From the NCBI GenBank assembly GCA_031553435.1, contig JAVBLQ010000065.1, positions 1 to 64,000 of the forward strand: DNA of 64,000 bases, read 5' to 3'. Shown in pieces: positions 17,506 through 25,702 of this stretch. A program made the position numbers and the translations under genes. Below the pieces are notes generated by a model that worked only from the letters and a program-made list of their open reading frames with translations, was not told the origin of the DNA and searched no databases. This DNA is from JAVBLQ01 sp031553435 (GTDB lineage Bacteria > Bacteroidota > Bacteroidia > Bacteroidales > Azobacteroidaceae). Numbering within the stretch: position 1 is the stretch's first letter; every line of letters begins with the position of its first letter.

Positions 17506-18384
17506 ATGAAAAGCCTATTATTCATCGTATTACTATCTTTTCCGTTGCTCTTGTTTGCCCAGACAGAACAAAAAGCACCCATGCTTTTAGGAAAAATAAC
17601 AAAAGAAGACCTCAAACAATCTCCTTACAATGAATGGTTTGATAAAGGATATCAGGAATACAAACCCAACCAGGAGATTATCAACCAATTGAAAAAACTG
17701 AATGTAAAAGATTATACATTCACCATCTTTTTAGGAACCTGGTGTAGTGACTCTCACAGAGAAGTTCCTCACATGATTAAGATACTGGAAGAAGCGGGAA
17801 TTTCTTCAGATAAAATTTCCTTGATTGCAGTCAACAGAGGCGGTAAAGTTCATAAACAATCGCCCAATCACGAAGAAAAAGGATTATCCATATTCAGAGT
17901 ACCAACTCTTATCGTTTCAAAAAACGGAAAAGAAGTCAACAGGATTGTTGAATTTCCGGTCTGTTCACTTGAAAAAGATTTGCTGGCGATTCTTTCAGGA
18001 ATGACTTATACCTCCAATTATCGTTCTTATCCATACATTATTAAATGGATAGAAGACGGTTCTCTTTCGGATAAAAACGTAGATCCCAGAGGTTTGGCAG
18101 GACAAATTCGATCCGTAACAAATAAACCCGGCGAAATAATTGCTGTGGCCTCTGTGTTGAGCGCTCAGGATAAAAAACAAGAAGCTTCCATGCTTTGCAG
18201 GATTGCTTATGAATTGTTTCCCGATTATGCAAATTATGATTGGTATGCCCAGGTCTTTACTGAAAATGAAGAATATGATGATGCTTTGTTTATGCTAAAG
18301 AAAGCATTGATCAAAACAACCGAATGGGAAAAAATGGAGGAAATATTGAAACAATATGATTCTCTAAAGTCTTTGCAGAAATAA
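17506..18384 (+). CDS. exported thioredoxin-like protein with CxxS motif
   Basis: 292 residues with a signal peptide (MKSLLFIVLLSFPLLLFAQ). A thioredoxin-like region contains FLGTWCSDSHREVPHMIKIL, where Cys80 sits in a CSDS motif lacking the second cysteine, and later VPTLIVSKNGKEV with the cis-Pro loop. The C-terminal third is helical and TPR-like. A periplasmic redox or binding role is plausible but unproven. It is not a normal dcw member and sits between hairpins and the AAA/DUF4435 pair, 20 bp upstream of the ATPase gene. Confidence 0.72.
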   Translation: MKSLLFIVLLSFPLLLFAQTEQKAPMLLGKITKEDLKQSPYNEWFDKGYQEYKPNQEIINQLKKLNVKDYTFTIFLGTWCSDSHREVPHMIKILEEAGISSDKISLIAVNRGGKVHKQSPNHEEKGLSIFRVPTLIVSKNGKEVNRIVEFPVCSLEKDLLAILSGMTYTSNYRSYPYIIKWIEDGSLSDKNVDPRGLAGQIRSVTNKPGEIIAVASVLSAQDKKQEASMLCRIAYELFPDYANYDWYAQVFTENEEYDDALFMLKKALIKTTEWEKMEEILKQYDSLKSLQK

Positions 18385-18404
18385 TACAAATTGAATTTCA
18401 GAGT

Positions 18405-19238
18405 ATGACAACTAATCGAATCAAAAAAATTGAAATCAAAGGCCTGCTCAACAAATATAAGTTGGGTTGGGATTTGAAGGATGATGTGAATATACTCGTC
18501 GGAATCAACGGTAGCGGGAAAAGTACAGTCTTGAGAAGCATCAACGCTTTACTATCCAAGAACTATGCTTTTCTGAATAATAAAAAGACAAATGCCAACA
18601 TCGATATAAAAATTTTATTCGAAAATAAATCTGCATTATCTAACTGTAATGGGACAAAAAATCCTAATAAAATAACTGTCAATCATGCTTTTATAACAAC
18701 ATTTGATATTCCGTTGAAAGATAAAAGATCATTTTCGTTGTCAGATACTCCGTTAGATAAAGAACTCAGGGATTTGATTTACACTGTTGGTAAAGATCAA
18801 CATTCTTTTTCCAACTATCGCTTCAAAGCGACCAATTTTCCGGAACAAGCGGAAAATATCAATCAAAAGATTACGGGATTTTTTGATAAAATCAATAGAA
18901 TTTTTTCCGAAACAAATAAGAAGATATCAATCAATCCGAACACCAATGAATTGTTATTTATTGATGGAGAAGAAAAAATCCCACTGGAAAAACTTTCTTC
19001 CGGAGAAAAACAATTGCTGATCATCTTGTTTGCCGTATTCCTGATGGAGGAAAGTCCGTACATCTTATTAATGGATGAACCCGAAATCTCTCTGCATATC
19101 ACTTGGCAGGAACAATTAATCAGTATGATCCGTGATTTAAATCCTAATTGTCAATTGATTATATCCACACATTCGCCATCTATTTTTGGAGATGGTTGGG
19201 GCGATAAAATATTTTTTATTGAAGATTTAATATTATAA
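18405..19238 (+). CDS. AAA/ABC-type ATPase, partner of DUF4435 protein (PARIS AriA-like)
   Basis: 277 residues. Walker A GINGSGKST (33-41), ABC signature LSSGEKQ (197-203), Walker B ILLMDEPE (220-227) and switch histidine ISTHSP (His256) are all present, so it should dimerise and hydrolyse ATP like SMC/RecF/OLD-type ATPases. No transmembrane segment. It is 8 bp upstream of a DUF4435 gene; an ATPase with a DUF4435 TOPRIM partner is the composition of the PARIS anti-phage system (AriA/AriB). This ATPase is clearly shorter than typical AriA, so the assignment is by architecture and not certain. Confidence 0.8.
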   Translation: MTTNRIKKIEIKGLLNKYKLGWDLKDDVNILVGINGSGKSTVLRSINALLSKNYAFLNNKKTNANIDIKILFENKSALSNCNGTKNPNKITVNHAFITTFDIPLKDKRSFSLSDTPLDKELRDLIYTVGKDQHSFSNYRFKATNFPEQAENINQKITGFFDKINRIFSETNKKISINPNTNELLFIDGEEKIPLEKLSSGEKQLLIILFAVFLMEESPYILLMDEPEISLHITWQEQLISMIRDLNPNCQLIISTHSPSIFGDGWGDKIFFIEDLIL

Positions 19239-19245
19239 ATCAAAA

Positions 19246-20193
19246 ATGAAGGCTGACACAAATAAAAATACATATTATAAACAATTGGCTTCGTATTATA
19301 AAAATAAGGCCAGGTTAAGTCGTTGTGTTGCTGCTGTTCACGTGGAAGCCAATGATGATAAAATTTTCTGGAAGAAGATTTTAGATCAATATTTTCCGGT
19401 TCGTAAATTTGATTTTATTACATATACAAGAACACGGGAAAACAATCATGCAACAGGTTGTACAACTTGCTTGAAATATAAAGATTTAGGTTGTTTGTCG
19501 AAAAATTTCTTTATCTGTATCGATAGCGATTACCGTTACATCATGCAGGAAAAGACAATTAATGCAGAACATTTTGTTTTACAGACATATACATATTCTT
19601 TTGAAAATCATTTTTGTCTTCCGCACAATGTGAATAATGCTTTCAATAAAATGGGAATATCCTCTATAGAATTTGATTTTGATCTTTTTCTGAAACATTA
19701 TTCCCAAATTTTATATGAACTGTTTATTTATCATTTGTATTCTCTTTCGAAACGGGATGGAGTATTGGGTAAAAAATTATTTTCATCCTTTCTGAATATT
19801 CAAATGGTCTATCTTTATAAAAACGGAGAAAAAATGCTGGAAGAATTAAAAGACAAGGTAGATGCAAAATTGATTGAATTAAGAGAACATTACAATGCTG
19901 CAGATTTGAGTAAAGTAAAACGAAAATGCGAAAACCTTGGGATAACAGAAAATAATGCCTATTTATATTTCAGAGGACATAATGTTTTCGAACAGGTAAT
20001 CCTCAAAATATCCAAGGATATCCGTAGAAAGTCTGAAAATGAATTGACGAAAAATTTTTCGGATGAAGAAAAAACAAACTATTTTTCCTCAAGAATATCG
20101 ACTAAAGATTACCTTTTAGAAGATGTATTATTTGGGGAATATGCTGAAATAAATAAAATAAGAAAGGATATTGAAACCCTTTTTAGATATTAA
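19246..20193 (+). CDS. DUF4435 protein, TOPRIM-like nuclease candidate (PARIS AriB-like)
   Basis: 315 residues. Matches the DUF4435 pattern: VHVEANDDKIFWKKIL with Glu34, then FFICIDSDYRY with Asp93 and Asp95, giving the E and DxD metal ligands of a TOPRIM fold. The rest is helical. In PARIS, the DUF4435 effector is held by the ATPase and released to cut tRNA when phage proteins are sensed. Here the same pair is placed inside the dcw cluster, 12 bp before mraY and on the same strand, so it would be transcribed with essential genes unless separately controlled. Confidence 0.75.
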   Translation: MKADTNKNTYYKQLASYYKNKARLSRCVAAVHVEANDDKIFWKKILDQYFPVRKFDFITYTRTRENNHATGCTTCLKYKDLGCLSKNFFICIDSDYRYIMQEKTINAEHFVLQTYTYSFENHFCLPHNVNNAFNKMGISSIEFDFDLFLKHYSQILYELFIYHLYSLSKRDGVLGKKLFSSFLNIQMVYLYKNGEKMLEELKDKVDAKLIELREHYNAADLSKVKRKCENLGITENNAYLYFRGHNVFEQVILKISKDIRRKSENELTKNFSDEEKTNYFSSRISTKDYLLEDVLFGEYAEINKIRKDIETLFRY

Positions 20194-20205
20194 AACTATA
20201 CCATC

Positions 20206-21462
20206 ATGCTCTATTACCTCTTTGATTATCTCGACAAATTAGATTTTCCCGGAGCCGGAATGTTCCGCTACATTTCTTTCCGTTCGTCGATGGCGTTGAT
20301 TTTTTCTTTGTTGATTTCGACGATTATCGGAAGAAAAATTATCAATAAACTCCAACTGTTGCAAATCGGAGAGATTGTGCGGGATCTGGGACTAGAAGGG
20401 CAAATGAGCAAGAAAGGAACTCCCACAATGGGTGGAATTATCATTATCATTTCCATATTAGTCCCCGTTTTACTTTTTGCCCGTCTGGAAAATATCTATA
20501 TCATCCTGATGATCGTTACAACTGTCTGGTTAGGATGCATCGGATTTCTGGATGATTATATCAAGGTTTTCAAAAAAGACAAAGAAGGATTGAAAGGAAG
20601 ATTTAAAATTGTAGGTCAGGTTGGACTTGGTTTGATTGTTGGTGTAGCCCTTTATTTAAGTCCTCACACTGTCATTCAGGAAAATGTGGAAGTCCGTAAG
20701 GAGGGAGTTATCACGGATGTAAAACATAGTCCTGCCGTTAAATCAACAAAAACTACAATTCCATTTGTCAAAAATAATAATTTTGATTACCGTACATTAG
20801 CTTCTTTTATGCCGAGCCACCGGACTGCGGCCACCTGGATTATTTTTGTAATTGTGACGATTTTTATTGTTACAGCCGTGTCCAACGGAGCTAACCTGAC
20901 TGATGGATTAGATGGATTAGCTGCCGGAAGTTCTGCAATTATTGGAGTTATACTCGGAATTTTGGCTTATGTATCGAGTCATGTCGAATATGCAGCATAC
21001 CTCAACATCATGTATATACCCGGATGCCAGGAATTGGCCATATTTGCCAGCGCTTTTATCGGTGCTACCATCGGTTTTTTGTGGTACAATGCATTTCCGG
21101 CTCAGGTGTTCATGGGCGATACCGGTTCTTTGACTTTGGGAGGAATTATTGCAGTATTTGCCATCATTATTCATAAAGAATTATTGTTGCCGATACTTTG
21201 CGGAGTCTTTTTCGTAGAAAGTCTTTCGGTAATGATTCAGGTCACATATTTCAAATATACTAAAAAACGATATGGGGTAGGGAAGAGGATATTTAAAATG
21301 ACACCACTTCACCACCATTTCCAGAAACAAGGGAATTCAGGCATTGCCGCCATCATTCAAAAACCGATAAGGGCCGTTCCCGAATCCAAAATTGTGGTTC
21401 GTTTCTGGTTGATTGGAATTATTCTGGCAGTATTGGCTGTTGCAACGTTAAAAATGAGATAA
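20206..21462 (+). CDS. mraY: phospho-MurNAc-pentapeptide transferase MraY
   Basis: 418 residues, about ten transmembrane helices. Conserved motifs: KKGTPTMGG, DDYIKVFKKDKEGLKGRFK (catalytic Asp pair), NLTDGLDGLAAG, and MGDTGSL plus PLHHHFQKQG. A long periplasmic loop after residue 150 (KEGVITDVKHSPAVKSTK and onward) is typical of Bacteroidota MraY. Makes lipid I from UDP-MurNAc-pentapeptide and undecaprenyl phosphate. Its stop is followed by a GC-rich heptad hairpin. Confidence 0.95.
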   Translation: MLYYLFDYLDKLDFPGAGMFRYISFRSSMALIFSLLISTIIGRKIINKLQLLQIGEIVRDLGLEGQMSKKGTPTMGGIIIIISILVPVLLFARLENIYIILMIVTTVWLGCIGFLDDYIKVFKKDKEGLKGRFKIVGQVGLGLIVGVALYLSPHTVIQENVEVRKEGVITDVKHSPAVKSTKTTIPFVKNNNFDYRTLASFMPSHRTAATWIIFVIVTIFIVTAVSNGANLTDGLDGLAAGSSAIIGVILGILAYVSSHVEYAAYLNIMYIPGCQELAIFASAFIGATIGFLWYNAFPAQVFMGDTGSLTLGGIIAVFAIIIHKELLLPILCGVFFVESLSVMIQVTYFKYTKKRYGVGKRIFKMTPLHHHFQKQGNSGIAAIIQKPIRAVPESKIVVRFWLIGIILAVLAVATLKMR

Positions 21463-21470
21463 ACAAAAAA

Positions 21471-21583
21471 GGTGCACGGTGCAGGGTACACGGTGCACGA
21501 AAAACATAATAAAAAACATTGAATGAAAGATAGAAACACTCAAGATACTTCATCCGTGCACCGTGCACCGTGCACCGTGTACC
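21471..21583. repeat. GC-rich heptad inverted repeat spanning the murD start
   Basis: Left arm 21471-21499 and right arm 21555-21583, 29 bp each with 26 Watson-Crick pairs, built of GGTGCAC-like heptamers. The loop (55 bases) contains the murD ATG at 21523, and the right arm lies inside the murD reading frame. Unlike other heptad loci here it is GC-rich. Confidence 0.75.
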
Positions 21584-22911
21584 GAATTGTCATTCTTGGA
21601 GGGGGCGAAAGCGGAGCCGGGGCCGCAGTTCTTGCTAAAAAACAAGAATTTGATGTCTTTGTTTCCGATATGTCTCTTATTCAGGATAAATATAAAAAAC
21701 AATTGGAGAAATATAGCATTTCTTATGAAGAAGGAAAACATACGGAAGAACTGATTCTCAATGCTGATGAAATAATCAAAAGTCCTGGAATTCCGGATAA
21801 ATCTCCGATTGTCAAGAAAATAAAAGAAAAAAAAATACATGTCATCTCGGAAATAGAATTTGCCGGACGATATACAAAAGCCAAAACTATTTGCATTACC
21901 GGAAGCAATGGCAAAACGACAACAACCATGCTGACTTATCACATCCTGCAGGAAGCCGGGTTGAGTGTAGGTCTGGCCGGCAACGTCGGCGATAGTTTTG
22001 CATTACAGGTTGCAGAAAATAATTTCGATTATTATGTCATCGAGTTAAGCAGTTTCCAACTCGATAATATGTATGATTTCAAAGCGGATATTGCTGTTTT
22101 ATTGAATATAACTCCTGATCACCTGGATCGTTACGAATATAAAATGCAGAACTATGTAGATTCAAAAATGAGAATCCTGCAAAATCAAACTCCCGGTGAT
22201 GCATTTATATATTGGAACGATGACCCCATCGTTTCTCAGGAAGTGCAGAAATTAAGACCCAATGTTACTTTATATCCGTTTTCGGAAAAAGAAAAAACAG
22301 AAGTAAAAGCATATACAGAGAACAATCAAATTATTATCAAAACACCTAATGGAATTTTCACTATGGAAGAAGAATTATTAGCCTTGACAGGTACTCATAA
22401 CCTATACAATTCCCTGGCTGCGGGAATTGCCGCCAAATTACTGGATATCAAAAATGAAGATATCCGTAAATCACTCAATGATTTCAAAGGTGTGGAACAT
22501 CGTTTGGAAAAAGTAGCCCGTGTCAAAGGTGTGGAATATATCAATGATTCAAAAGCAACAAACGTCAATTCCTGTTGGTATGCACTTCAAAGTATGAAAA
22601 CCAAAGTTGTTTTGATTTTAGGAGGTACGGACAAAGGAAATGATTACACAGAAATCGAACAATTAGTCAAAGACAAATGTAGCGCTTTGATATTTCTGGG
22701 AGTGGACAATACTAAACTGCATACTTTTTTCGACGGAAAAATTGAAAAAATTGCAGATGCCTATTCCATGCAGGAAGCCGTAAATCATGCATACAACCTG
22801 GCAGAAAAAGGTGAAACCGTATTGCTTTCCCCTTGCTGCGCCAGCTTTGATTTATTCAAAAACTATGAGGACAGGGGAAAACAATTTAAAGAATGTGTAA
22901 CACACTTATAA
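21523..22911 (+). CDS. murD: UDP-MurNAc-L-alanine:D-glutamate ligase MurD
   Basis: 462 residues from ATG 21523. The Rossmann start RIVILGGGESGAGAAVLAKK is preceded by about 20 residues not found in the family; codons 12-20 (VHRAPCTVY) are encoded by the right arm of the heptad inverted repeat. A GTG at 21577 would give a normal-length protein starting MYRIVILGG. The ATP loop GSNGKTTTTML, DHLDRY and the C-terminal LSPCCASFDLFKNYEDRGKQF are intact. Adds D-Glu in the cytoplasm. Either start is possible; translation from 21523 would have to pass a strong hairpin. Confidence 0.92.
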   Translation: MKDRNTQDTSSVHRAPCTVYRIVILGGGESGAGAAVLAKKQEFDVFVSDMSLIQDKYKKQLEKYSISYEEGKHTEELILNADEIIKSPGIPDKSPIVKKIKEKKIHVISEIEFAGRYTKAKTICITGSNGKTTTTMLTYHILQEAGLSVGLAGNVGDSFALQVAENNFDYYVIELSSFQLDNMYDFKADIAVLLNITPDHLDRYEYKMQNYVDSKMRILQNQTPGDAFIYWNDDPIVSQEVQKLRPNVTLYPFSEKEKTEVKAYTENNQIIIKTPNGIFTMEEELLALTGTHNLYNSLAAGIAAKLLDIKNEDIRKSLNDFKGVEHRLEKVARVKGVEYINDSKATNVNSCWYALQSMKTKVVLILGGTDKGNDYTEIEQLVKDKCSALIFLGVDNTKLHTFFDGKIEKIADAYSMQEAVNHAYNLAEKGETVLLSPCCASFDLFKNYEDRGKQFKECVTHL

Positions 22912-22918
22912 TTAAGAG

Positions 22919-22945
22919 TTAATAATGAATAATTAATAATTAATA
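22919..22945. repeat. left heptad arm flanking the four-helix-bundle gene
   Basis: TTAATAATGAATAATTAA (22919-22936) is the perfect inverted complement of 23293-23310. AATGAAT and AATTAAT repeat in 7-bp register. The 18-bp inverted pair encloses the gene at 22943-23296 exactly, like terminal repeats. Confidence 0.65.
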
Positions 22946-23296
22946 AAAGAAAATATTATAAGAATAAAGGCTTATGATTTTGCATTAAGAGTTATAAAAG
23001 CATATCAATTCTTAAATAAAGAACAGAGAGAGTTTGTGTTATCAAAACAACTTTTACGTAGTGGAACAGCAATAGGTGCATTGATTAGAGAGTCAGAATA
23101 TGCACAGTCAAAAGCTGATTTTATTCATAAACTAAGCATTGCATTAAAAGAGGCTGGTGAAACTGAGTACTGGTTGATGTTGTTGAAAGACAGTAATTAT
23201 ATAGACGAAAAAAGTTTTCAATCAATAGCGACTGATTGTATCGAACTGATCAGATTACTTACAAGTATTATCAATACATCCAAGTCAACTACTTAA
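22943..23296 (+). CDS. four-helix-bundle protein (23S rRNA intervening-sequence family)
   Basis: 117 residues if read from an ATA at 22943, as (M)KENIIRIKAYDFALRVIKAY. The family start normally falls here but no ATG, GTG or TTG is available; the first usable one, GTG at 23036, would remove the first helix. The body VLSKQLLRSGTAIGALIRESEYAQSKADF and ETEYWLMLLKD is the classic four-helix-bundle signature (avd-like fold). Function is unknown for most members. The gene is flanked by an 18-bp perfect inverted repeat and interrupts murD-ftsW, suggesting mobility as a cassette. It may be inactive or use a rare start. Confidence 0.72.
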   Translation: MKENIIRIKAYDFALRVIKAYQFLNKEQREFVLSKQLLRSGTAIGALIRESEYAQSKADFIHKLSIALKEAGETEYWLMLLKDSNYIDEKSFQSIATDCIELIRLLTSIINTSKSTT

Positions 23297-23332
23297 TTAT
23301 TCATTATTAATTGTCAATTATTAATTGTAAAA
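23293..23332. repeat. right heptad arm flanking the four-helix-bundle gene
   Basis: TTAATTATTCATTATTAA (23293-23310) is the perfect inverse of the left arm at 22919-22936; further heptamers CAATTAT and TAATTGT run up to the ftsW GTG at 23333. Confidence 0.65.
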
Positions 23333-24586
23333 GTGGATTTCGTAAACAAAATATTCCGGGGTGACAGGGTAATCTGGACCATTTTCATGTTCCTTTGCCT
23401 CATTTCAATCATTGAAGTTTTCAGTGCAAGCAGCACTTTGACTTACAAGCACGCCAATTATTGGGGACCGATTATTCGTCATACCTCGTTTTTATTGGTG
23501 GGAGCAGGTGTTGTATTGCTTGTACATAGCTTTCCTCCGAAATATTTGTCGGTATTGATCTTTTTGCTGCCGGTTTCCATCTTTCTCATGCTTGTGACAA
23601 AAGTAATGGGAGCATCTATCAATGGAGCGGAACGTTGGCTGAGCATAGGAGGAGTTTCATTTCAACCTTCGGAATTAGCAAAACTTGCACTTATCGTCTA
23701 TGTCTCATTTCTTTTAAGTAAAAAACAGGAATTAACTCCCGAAAAATGTTTCCGCTGGATAATGATCGGGACAATCATTACCTGCGGAATTATATTTGCC
23801 GACAACCTTTCAACATCGATCATGCTTTTTGCCATTGTTTATATGTTGATGTTTATCGGACAGATACCTTTTCAACACTTAGGAAAATTGGGATTGATGA
23901 TTATTCTGTTCGGAGTTTTATTTGTATTACTTTTGATGTTTGTTCCTTCAGATACATTTAAAACAATAAAACTGGGAAGAGCTGTTACCTGGAAAGAAAG
24001 AATACTCGATTTCACGCATAGAGATAATACAAATGCAGTAAGAGATTCTACTTTTAAAATTACGGATGATAATTTTCAGGTTTCCCATGCAAAGATTGCG
24101 ATCGCGAACGGACAAATTTTCGGCAAATTGCCGGGAAATAGCCAGCAAAGGGATTTTCTGCCACAAGCATATTCAGATTTTATTTATGCCATCATTATTG
24201 AAGAATTAGGAATTGTAGGAGGTGTTGTTGTCCTTCTTTTATATATCATTTTATTCATCAGATCCGGGATCATAGCCAATCGGAGCGAACGGATTTTTCC
24301 TAAATTCTTAGTAATTGGCTCCAGCTTGATATTGGTTACACAAGCATTAGCGAATATGGCTGTTGCTGTCAACCTGATTCCTGTGACCGGACAACCCTTG
24401 CCTTTGGTAAGTCGTGGAGGAACATCCACTCTCATTACCTGTGTCTATTTCGGAATCATATTGGCCGTAAGCCGGTTTGATAATCCTAAAGGAATACAGA
24501 GAGAAGCCGAAATTTTGTCGGAAGCAGAAGAAGAGGAAAAAGAACGCGCCTTCGAAGAAGAAAATGTAAATGCGGGAGAATTTTGA
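23333..24586 (+). CDS. ftsW: septal peptidoglycan polymerase FtsW (SEDS)
   Basis: 417 residues with ten transmembrane helices and a GTG start. MDFVNKIFRGDRVIW is the normal Bacteroidota FtsW N-terminus, so GTG is supported. SEDS motifs: GAERWLSIGGVSFQPSELAKL, the long periplasmic loop with NGQIFGKLPGNSQQRDFLPQ, and LPLVSRGGTSTLI. An acidic C-terminal tail of about 25 residues follows. Polymerises glycan strands together with FtsI. GTG lies directly after the heptad repeat, which leaves little room for a ribosome-binding site. Confidence 0.93.
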   Translation: MDFVNKIFRGDRVIWTIFMFLCLISIIEVFSASSTLTYKHANYWGPIIRHTSFLLVGAGVVLLVHSFPPKYLSVLIFLLPVSIFLMLVTKVMGASINGAERWLSIGGVSFQPSELAKLALIVYVSFLLSKKQELTPEKCFRWIMIGTIITCGIIFADNLSTSIMLFAIVYMLMFIGQIPFQHLGKLGLMIILFGVLFVLLLMFVPSDTFKTIKLGRAVTWKERILDFTHRDNTNAVRDSTFKITDDNFQVSHAKIAIANGQIFGKLPGNSQQRDFLPQAYSDFIYAIIIEELGIVGGVVVLLLYIILFIRSGIIANRSERIFPKFLVIGSSLILVTQALANMAVAVNLIPVTGQPLPLVSRGGTSTLITCVYFGIILAVSRFDNPKGIQREAEILSEAEEEEKERAFEEENVNAGEF

Positions 24587-24587
24587 T

Positions 24588-25691
24588 ATGAAAAGAGTAA
24601 TCATCAGCGGAGGAGGTACAGGTGGACACATTTTTCCTGCTATTTCCATAGCCAACGCCATCAAGGCAAGATATCCGGAAGTCGAAATCCTGTTTGTAGG
24701 AGCCGAAGATCGTATGGAGATGGAACGGGTTCCTGCCGCCGGATACAATATTGTAGGTTTACCCGTTGCCGGATTTGACCGCAAAAACTTGTTCAAAAAT
24801 ATCGGAGTCTTATTGAAACTCTTCAAAAGTCTATCGAAAGCAAAAAAAACAATCAAAAAGTTCCAACCGGAAATAGTAGTCGGAGTAGGTGGGTATGCCA
24901 GCGGCCCAACTTTGAAGGCGGCCAACAAGATGCACATCCTGACTTTGATTCAGGAGCAAAATTCATATGCCGGAGTAACAAACAAACTTTTGGCCGAAAA
25001 AGCTGCCAGGATTTGTGTCGCTTATGAAGGAATGGAAAAATTCTTTCCGAAAGAAAAAATTATATTGACAGGCAACCCCGTTCGTCAGGATTTACATTAT
25101 ACTGAAGATAAAAGAATGGAAGCCATTCAATACTTCAGTCTGGATCCTTCAAAAAAGACAATTCTTGTTGTGGGAGGAAGTTTGGGCGCGCGCACCATCA
25201 ATCAAAGTGTGATTTACGGATTGAGCGAAATAGAATCCTGCAATGATGTTCAATTTATCTGGCAATCAGGAAAATATTATTATGCCAATGCCGATAAGGA
25301 GCTGTTGAATTATTCGGACGCACCCGTCAGACTCACAGAATTTATTTCCCGTATGGATCTGGCATATGCAGCAGCCGACCTGATCGTTTCCCGTGCCGGA
25401 GCAGGTTCTATTTCAGAATTCTGCATGTTGGCAAAACCGGTGATTCTGGTTCCTTCGCCCAATGTGGCAGAAGACCATCAAACCAAGAATGCGATGGCTT
25501 TGGTCAACAAAAATGCAGCGATCATGATTTCTGATAAAGATGCGGAAACTCAACTGATCAATACTGCTTTGAAATTAATTCATGACAAAGAAAAGCTAAA
25601 AGAACTCAGTAATAATATCCTGAAATTGGCTTTGCCGGATGCGGCTAATAGGATTGTGGATGAGATGGAGAAGATATTGGAACAAAATTGA
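24588..25691 (+). CDS. murG: UDP-GlcNAc:lipid I transferase MurG
   Basis: 367 residues from ATG 24588, 1 bp after the ftsW stop. An ATG at 24570 inside ftsW adds six residues and is less likely, because the family starts MKRVIISGGGTGGHIFPA. Also seen are GGYASGP, GGSLGARTIN, the UDP-binding RAGAGSISEFCMLAKPVILVPSP and HQTKNA. Membrane-associated GT28 enzyme producing lipid II. Followed 11 bp later by an accessory fusion gene. Confidence 0.94.
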   Translation: MKRVIISGGGTGGHIFPAISIANAIKARYPEVEILFVGAEDRMEMERVPAAGYNIVGLPVAGFDRKNLFKNIGVLLKLFKSLSKAKKTIKKFQPEIVVGVGGYASGPTLKAANKMHILTLIQEQNSYAGVTNKLLAEKAARICVAYEGMEKFFPKEKIILTGNPVRQDLHYTEDKRMEAIQYFSLDPSKKTILVVGGSLGARTINQSVIYGLSEIESCNDVQFIWQSGKYYYANADKELLNYSDAPVRLTEFISRMDLAYAAADLIVSRAGAGSISEFCMLAKPVILVPSPNVAEDHQTKNAMALVNKNAAIMISDKDAETQLINTALKLIHDKEKLKELSNNILKLALPDAANRIVDEMEKILEQN

Positions 25692-25702
25692 TATAAAATT
25701 CG

